From assembly GCA_004335635.1 (NCBI GenBank), contig QAXH01000392.1, positions 1-26,674 of the forward strand: a stretch of DNA of 26,674 nt, read 5' to 3'. Numbering within the stretch: position 1 is the first letter of the stretch; each line of letters starts with the position of its first letter. The notes beneath the pieces were generated by a model. It was not told the origin of the DNA. It did no database searches and saw only the letters and a list, made by a program, of their open reading frames with translations. Positions 21,687-26,674 of this stretch are shown here, piece after piece. Origin of the DNA: Chloromonas sp. AAM2 (lineage: Eukaryota; Chlorophyta; Chlorophyceae; Chlamydomonadales; Chlamydomonadaceae). Both the position numbers and the translations under genes were made by a program.

Positions 21687-21948
21687 TCATAGCATGAGGG
21701 GAGCCGTGCCATGCCCAGCATGCAGCACCAGGTGCATGGCGTCAGGCATGACAGCGTTGCCCAGCATGCCATGCCGCCGTCTTCTGCCTCGTGTGCTGGC
21801 AGCCGTCTTGCGTACAGTGCGTGGTGGCTCTGCCTGTGGTGACCAATTAGGTAATGTGTTGTTGAGGGCGATGGCTGACGGGTCTAGCTCAAAGCCTAGG
21901 CGCAGGGCCATGCCGAAGAAGCGTCTGCACACATGCGGCGAACATCCT
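21687..21948 (-). CDS. Fragment resembling the C-terminal end of a C5-DNA methyltransferase
   Basis: Following a possible acceptor (CATGTGTGCAG), the minus strand reads RRFFGMALRLGFELDP and, further on, RRRRHGMLGNAVMPDAMHLV before a TGA at 21687. The MLGNAVxPxxA pattern is that of motif X, the last conserved block of C5-cytosine methyltransferases, and it is near the C-terminus as expected. No catalytic PCQ or ENV motif was found in the surrounding minus-strand frames, so if real this is a terminal exon or a remnant. Methyltransferase genes are known in some algal retroelements and viruses. The call rests on one motif. Confidence 0.35.
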
Positions 21949-22060
21949 GGGCAGCCATTACGCACCACCCCAGCTCATAGCGCTCTCTTGTGCATGGTTG
22001 AATAGCAATTGCTTGTGCATTTCACATTGCCTTTCATATGTGCATTCAACACAGCCTCCC
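21921..22060 (+). repeat. Direct repeat, copy 1
   Basis: GCGTCTGCACACATGCGGCG at 21921 recurs with one change at 22383. In both copies it is followed 75-90 bases later by GCTTGTGCATTTCA (22011 and 22458). This suggests an old tandem duplication of a segment longer than 100 bp. Confidence 0.7.
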
Positions 22061-22382
22061 CTCGCCCTGCCAAACTTGTTCCAAACAAACATGAGCCTCA
22101 ATGGGGACGCAGTGTCAGGCGCAACGCTCACAACGCACACAACGCATAACACCTGCTACACCGCCAACTGCTGTCTTCAAGACATGTTGTCCAAATCTTC
22201 TTCATCTCTGCGCCGCGTCCAAGTCACGGTTCACCCTGCATGCAAAACCATTGCACAAACGGGCGTTCCAAACATGCATAAATGAACTGCTATGCTGCAC
22301 TGCATCATATGCTTCGGCTATGCATCCACTTAATACCACTCCCTTCACATCAACCAAACGAGGCGACACAACGCTCACACAC

Positions 22383-22502
22383 GCGTCTGCACACATGCAG
22401 CGAACATGTTTCGTCAACAGCAGCATGCGGTGTATGCGAGTTGCGACGCACATTTGCGCTTGTGCATTTCATATGGCCTTATTCATGCTACCCTGCATCA
22501 AG
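22383..22502 (+). repeat. Direct repeat, copy 2
   Basis: Partner of the copy at 21921-22060. Its right half (22459-22502) also takes part in the inverted repeat with 23834-23882. Confidence 0.7.
22459..22502 (+). repeat. Inverted repeat, left arm
   Basis: This 44-base segment (CTTGTGCATTTCATATGGCC to ACCCTGCATCAAG) matches the reverse complement of 23834-23882 with two substitutions and one five-base indel. The arms are 1.33 kb apart. Confidence 0.85.
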
Positions 22503-22504
22503 AT

Positions 22505-22604
22505 TGTACACAAATGTCTGGTTCTTTTAATTTACGTATCATTTTTCCATGAATTGACCTGTTTAGATCTGAAGTTAAAGGCGTCACCCCAGCCTCTCTT
22601 GCGC
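22505..22604 (+). repeat. Dispersed repeat copy B
   Basis: Diverged relative of 13690-13797; both end in CCCCAGCCTCTCTTGCG. It begins right after the left inverted-repeat arm. Confidence 0.7.
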
Positions 22605-22682
22605 AATCCGTTTCTGAAGATTCATATCATGGCAACCGTGGCATGAGCACTGGTAGATGCAGCCACTTTCCTGTCACACTAA

Positions 22683-23117
22683 GGACACCATCTCAGGCAG
22701 CGCACCCAGCAACCCAGAGACCTGAAGACCCTTCCACCGTACACCCTGCAGCATGCTGATCTAGCTGCGACTCTTACAAAGCTAGGCTTCTGTGTTGAAA
22801 TTACCAAGCAGACCCACTGCATCCCTCTAGGCCACGGCGGGTCAGTGTACACCTCCTTGGGAACCCTCCTGACCGGCATGGGGGCCGCTGAGAGCCAGGT
22901 GAAAAGCCTCACAGGCAAGTTGGTGTGCAATGCAGCGGTGTTCGCGCACTTGATTATGGTGACGAGGAGGCAGTTGGAGCAGGAGAGGAGTGGTACCAGG
23001 GCGTCCCAACGGGCCGGGCGGTATAGAGATGGCAAGAGAAAGAGGAAAGGGGTAAGGGTCATCAGCATCATCATCATTACATGGCTTTCATGGTTCAACC
23101 CACGGTACTGCAGCTAG
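22683..23117 (+). mobile_element. Non-LTR retrotransposon-like 3' coding remnant (post-RT domain)
   Basis: The frame opens after a TAA at 22680 and has no ATG until 22881, so it is a 5'-truncated remnant or an internal exon. It reads LPPYTLQHADLAATLTKLGF, then an IPLGHGGSVYTSLGTLL strand-turn segment, then a helical part with VFAHLIMVTRRQLEQERSG and a basic end. The order (Y-x-L-x3-L-x3-G, hydrophobic strand, PxGxxG-x-VY, Leu-rich helix, basic helix) is like the small domain after the reverse transcriptase and RNase H in many protist and algal non-LTR elements. Read straight on it stops at 23117. It can also be spliced at GGG/GTAAGG (exon end 23051) to an exon at 23305-23382. No reverse transcriptase core is seen upstream. 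The family call is from pattern memory only. Confidence 0.42.
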
Positions 23118-23279
23118 ACACAATATCTCTTCGAGAATTACGCGCCTGACAATCGTTAAGCCAAGAAAGGTCAGGGTGCAAAGTACGAATGTCATCACTG
23201 GGGTAGGGTGAACCAACCTTAATGTTGCATGGGGGTTGGGCATAACCACCCGGCCTCCTTACTTACGCCAGCCGGCGTC

Positions 23280-23300
23280 TCCTTTCTTTCTTTCTTTCTC
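23280..23300 (+). repeat. CTTT microsatellite forming an acceptor tract
   Basis: The run (TCCTTTCTTTC then TTTC units) is followed at once by CTCACAG at 23298-23304. It would make a strong 3' splice site for the short exon that follows. Confidence 0.85.
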
Positions 23301-23304
23301 ACAG

Positions 23305-23382
23305 TCAGACCTGCAGACCTTATCACTGTACTGCTGGGTCTTTTGGCGCAATAAAACCAAGGCCCCCATAACAACCGCGTAG
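23305..23382 (+). CDS. Candidate terminal exon, 25 residues
   Basis: Following the pyrimidine-rich acceptor, the frame in phase with the donor at 23051 reads SDLQTLSLYCWVFWRN and ends in TAG after 25 residues. The matched phase, the strong acceptor and the donor GGG/GTAAGG argue for a real intron (23052-23304, 253 bp) in the 22683 open frame. The exon is too short to recognise and could be chance. Confidence 0.3.
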   Translation, partial: SDLQTLSLYCWVFWRNKTKAPITTA

Positions 23383-25088
23383 AGTCAACTCATCCGCAAA
23401 AGCAGCTGCAATGCGACACCATCACTGGGACTCCCGGGAGATGAAAGCACAACAACAGAACGGTTGCATAGACTGACATCGGGCCAACCAAAGCCAGTTG
23501 TGGTTTTGAAGCTATTCAGGCAACTCCAAGACGGTTCAGGCCACGCAGCTCCAGGTAGGCACGTGGCGCAGTGGGCGCGCAACCCATGGTGGTGGGAACA
23601 GCCAAAGTTCGGGAACATGTAGGCACATGAGTGTCATGGCACAGCAAACGTTGGTTTGGGCTTCAGGCCGTTCTTCTGCATCTGTCTCCCACCCTGCTCC
23701 CCCTGACATGTGTGTGGTTTGTGATGTTTGCGGCACGACACATATCACACGTGACAACGTATGTGTCTGTGACAACGTACACATATCAACGTACCAATAC
23801 AGCACAGGTCAACGTCTATGCTCAGTTCCGATGCTTGATGTAGGGTGGCATGAATAAGGCCATATGAAATGCATGGCACAAGAAACGATGAGTGACGGTG
23901 CAGAGTTTGCACAAGTACCTCCGACCAAACCACCCCTGCAGGCACCAATGTTGAACCAACGATACTGATATTGAGATCTGATAATGAAGTACCACCAGGG
24001 TTGCCAGTAGCACAGTAGGGCAACCCAAGCATCACGTGGTCGACATCACGATACATTATCATTATCAGCTTGCTTTGCTCTGCGTTTAGTATGCACAGTC
24101 CCAATGGTCTTCAAGGCGCGCAGTCCAAGACAGTGGAAGTGTCACCCAGAGAGGCACGTGTACGTCAGCAGCCGCCCACCCTAAGCAGTCCCATGCACAA
24201 TGAACTCTGCTTGACAGGCACAGATGACATGGCCGTACACATGCAGGCAGAATCTAAAATAGGCCTTGCATGTGTAGCATGGCGTGTTCCCCACAACTGT
24301 GGCGAGCTGTGGCTCGGTGGTGAGCTGTCGCTTCACCACAATGCTAGTTGCATGCCTTACTGCTCAACATACGTTCAAGCAAGCTGGTACGCCAAGAGGC
24401 GCGACGAGGGTCGTGCAAGCCAGCGTTCATCATGTTTGCCGCGTTCATCATGCATCGCGGATACGTAACTGCGGAGAATAGGAAATCGTTTGACAACACT
24501 CCGATTTGACAACAATCCGATTCAATTCTGTCGAAGTTAGAAGTTAGATGTCCATGTCCATGTACGGGATCAGCCCTTCCAGCCCGAGCACACTTTCCCA
24601 AACTTATTGAAACGTTCGGTTCCACGTGCAGCATGAAACCCATTGCAGGCCCTGGTGGGACTGACTGGCTGTGCTGATTGGGGCCTGTTGATTGATCGCA
24701 GTCCAGTCGCAGTTGATCGCATCTCTCGGTATACTTCATCAGCCCTGCCAGCAGCCCTTGCGTTTAATTCTGGTCTGGCAGACCTGGTGTTCGTCAACTT
24801 GTAGCCTAGGTGACTAGGTGACTTGGTGGTGCAAGGTAAAATCGCAACTGGCTTTCAACTGTTAGGAGCAGTGACATCAGCAAGCGAGTCGCACTGCAGT
24901 TCGCCGGTCAGACAGCACACAAGCGACTTGCTCTCGCAGGAGCGCGACACTTCGCGCAATCATGCATAATCATCCACAATCATGCACACTCATGCGCACG
25001 TACTCATATTACTCACCTTCCGCCTTTTGCCGCAGGCGACCCATTTTGGAGGCGACCCATGCAAGTCATACTTGACCGGGCAATCACC
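23383..25088. other. Repeat-bearing stretch without a firmly supported gene
   Basis: It holds the right inverted-repeat arm (23834-23882), a short tandem stretch with GTGACAACGTAxxxx units near 23745-23795, and overlapping open frames on both strands at 24070-24468 and 24344-24739 with no recognised domain. Around 24955-25005 ATCATGCAyA is repeated several times. Confidence 0.5.
23834..23882 (-). repeat. Inverted repeat, right arm
   Basis: This 49-base segment reads, on the minus strand, nearly the same as 22459-22502, with an extra five bases inside. No clear target-site duplication was seen beside either arm. Confidence 0.85.
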
Positions 25089-25346
25089 TCAACGACAAGA
25101 CTGAGGTGAGCTGTGCCTGGCCAACAAGGGCTCATTGCCGACGACTTGGGGTTTTGCGGGCTTCTGAAACATGTGCTTAATCTCCGACCGCCTGCTGCAT
25201 GCTTGCAATGGAAGCACGCTGTAGTTTGTTCCCTCCAAAACCACGGCCTTGTCTCCTATGCCTCGGGCTTGCATCAGCCCACGTATTCGTACTAGTTGAT
25301 CTACTATTTCCTCCTCACCCTCTGTTCCCTTTCGTTCGATCGACAT
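25089..25346 (-). CDS. Hypothetical small protein, 85 residues
   Basis: It starts at an ATG (25346) and reads a charged N-terminus, KGTEGEEEIVDQLVRIRGLM, then a part with EIKHMFQKPAKPQ, to a stop at 25089. The composition looks like protein. It would be transcribed divergently from the RCC1 gene, leaving about 190 bp between the two start codons. No family is recognised and a chance frame is possible. Confidence 0.28.
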   Translation of the reverse strand: MSIERKGTEGEEEIVDQLVRIRGLMQARGIGDKAVVLEGTNYSVLPLQACSRRSEIKHMFQKPAKPQVVGNEPLLARHSSPQSCR

Positions 25347-25534
25347 TTGGAATGTTTAGATTCGCTCCAGGCTCTTCACGTCTCCTGCCGGTGCGTAAGC
25401 TGGCAACTTGTTTTGTTTGTTTTGGTTTGCACGGCATGGTCTGCTTGGCAATCGAACGTGCTATGCCTGCTTGCATGCTGGGTATGAAACAGCCACATCT
25501 GCTCTCCGTGGATTGCAGGCCTAAGCAAGGCATT

Positions 25535-26674
25535 ATGGGCCTGACAAGCAGCCTGTTGCTGGCTTGGGCTATGCTGATGAGCCTGGGTCAGGGTTGCGAA
25601 CCTCGCATGATGACTGCTGCAGGTGCGTCCATGGCCATTGAGGTGCTTTCTTTTGTATGCCGTGCCAAGTGTCAAGTCCATAGTAGTGTTGCAGTGCACT
25701 CTGTGTGTGCTGCAGTATTACCACACTGAAGATTAGAAGTGAAGCTGACGGCTGCCCGCACTGCACTGCAGATGTTGTTATCAGCCCGGGCGAGCTGAGT
25801 ATCCCAAGATGCAACGAGACTGCAGCAGGGCAGACGTGCAGTGTGCACCGGCCAAGAGCTGGCGGCCACACAAGGCTACAGGAAGGTGCGTGGATATCTG
25901 AAATTGTTGGCTTTTTGCGTACAGCACAGCGCAGGAAATGCAGGCGTGCATGATCTGGTCTTCCTGTACACATGCAGAGATTACCCCCAGGAGATCCACA
26001 TGTACCAACGTACGTGCCTTCACAGTAGACAAATGAATTGCCACTGCTTGCAGGGGACACACGTATTGAGGGTGGCGTACTGGGATGGGGCGATAATTCT
26101 GATGGCCAAGTGACTGTACCCAGCACAGCTCAGGCAGGCGTGCAGGCCATTGCTGCTGGGGGGTCACACTCCCTCGCTCTGCTCACTGATGGGACCGTGT
26201 TGGCCTGGGGCGATAACTCTGAACGTCAACTCAGCGTGCCCAGCTCAGCATTGGTGGGCGTGACAGCCATTGCTGCCGGCAATCACACTCGCTAGCGCTG
26301 CTCAACAATGGAACGGTGGTGGCATGGGGCTCAAACAGACTCGGCCAGACTGATGTGCCTCTGACAGCACTGGCAGGCATACAAGCCATTGCTGCAGCTG
26401 ACGATCACTGCCTTGCTCTGATTAGCAATGGAGCTGTTGTTGCTTGGGGTCGAAATTCCTATGGGGAGGCCGGCGTGCCGAAGTCTGCACTCCAGGATGT
26501 GCAGGCCATTGCCACGGGGGAGAGGCACTCCCTAGCGCTGCTCTCCAGTGGGGCGGTACTGGCCTGGGGTTCAAACTCTGACCGCCAGACCTCTGTGCCT
26601 GCCTCAGCACAAGCGGATGTGAAGGCTATTGCTGCCGGGGGTCGTCATTCCTTGGCTCTGCTCAGCAATGGGAC
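25535..26674 (+). CDS. Secreted RCC1-repeat (beta-propeller) protein, 5' part, with a frame break
   Basis: Exon 1 (25535-25622) encodes a signal peptide (MGLTSSLLLAWAMLMSLGQG) then CEPRMMTAA. Exon 2 (25772-25885) encodes a Cys-containing linker with SPGELSIPRCNE. Exon 3 starts at 26054 and runs off the window. All junctions are phase 1 with donors GTGCGT and acceptors TGCAG. Exon 3 carries 40-residue units of the form VxAWGxNSxxQxxVPxxA-x2-GVxAIAAGxxHSLALLxxG, the short RCC1 type found in bacteria and algae and predicted to fold as a propeller blade. The frame stops at TAG 26293-26295, but the same repeats continue in the next frame from about 26286 to the window end. Spacing of the conserved TGGGG is 120 bp between units except 119 bp across the break, so one base is missing. 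An earlier in-frame Met at 25490 (MKQPHLL) is a weaker start because it hides the signal peptide. Confidence 0.8.
26084..26674 (+). repeat. 120-bp RCC1 coding repeat array
   Basis: The conserved TGGGG of each unit falls at 26086, 26206, 26325, 26445 and 26565, that is every 120 bp with one 119-bp step. The unit's amino acids are well kept on both sides of the frame break. The array continues past the window. Confidence 0.93.

Noticed and set aside
22679..23098. Minus-strand frame containing DPPW, the catalytic motif of N6-adenine (MT-A70-type) methyltransferases
   Set aside because: No other motif of that family is present, and the plus-strand reading of the same bases gives a more protein-like sequence with good splice sites. 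A four-residue match is expected by chance.
25199..25534. Upstream part of the long frame that contains RCC1 exon 1
   Set aside because: The upstream residues look random, and a start there would bury the signal peptide seen from 25535.
1..26674. CRISPR arrays, bacterial operons, rRNA and tRNA genes
   Set aside because: No regularly spaced repeat-spacer pattern was seen. Candidate GTTCRA boxes lack a matching A box and acceptor stem. The genes are intron-split and eukaryotic.
1..26674. Frequent TGCATG/GCATGC hexamers throughout genes and spacers
   Set aside because: They occur in introns, exons and intergenic DNA alike, so they look like a genome-wide composition feature, not a local regulatory signal. 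A count against a shuffled control would be needed to claim enrichment.

Overview
This is nuclear DNA from a eukaryote, most likely a chlorophyte green alga. Base composition is near half G+C by eye. The genes are cut into many short exons by GT-AG introns of about 80-510 bp with donors such as GTGAGT, GTAAGT and GTGCGT and acceptors ending in CAG. The recognisable proteins are an Arp2/3-complex actin-related protein, a plant-type nuclear-basket FG nucleoporin, a bacterial-like MFS permease with a long low-complexity N-terminus, and a secreted RCC1-repeat protein. The algal assignment is inference from gene content and architecture; no species can be named.

Layout. Positions 1-1778 hold nothing I can call firmly. 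From 1779 to 6212 (minus) lies an ARP2 gene whose twelve exons join in phase into 372 conserved residues plus a doubtful tail. From 7606 to 13182 (minus) nine exons join in phase into a complete 1318-residue nucleoporin of the Nup136/Nup1 (Nup153-like) type. From 16158 to about 19859 (minus) is an MFS transporter with 12 predicted membrane segments and an unusual histidine-pentapeptide N-terminal region. These three genes are head to tail on the minus strand.

From about 20.3 to 25 kb the DNA changes character: no clear host gene, many diverged direct and inverted repeats, and fragments that look mobile. These include an exon ending in a C5-methyltransferase-like motif (minus, 21687-21948), a two-exon plus-strand gene of unknown function (21058-21606), and an open stretch (22683-23117) resembling the domain found after the reverse transcriptase in non-LTR retrotransposons, bracketed by a 44/49-bp inverted repeat pair. 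From 25535 a plus-strand gene for a secreted RCC1-type beta-propeller protein starts and runs off the window. Its 120-bp repeat array carries a one-base frame break.

The identified genes (actin branching, nuclear pore, transport, secreted propeller) do not form a functional unit; they are ordinary eukaryotic neighbours. The most unusual local features are the period-5 histidine array on the permease, the triplicated 5' splice site and the GC-AG intron in ARP2, the duplicated helical motif in the nucleoporin, and the inverted-repeat-bounded block at 22.5-23.9 kb. Exon borders were worked out by hand from frame, splice consensus and family conservation, and no transcript data were available.
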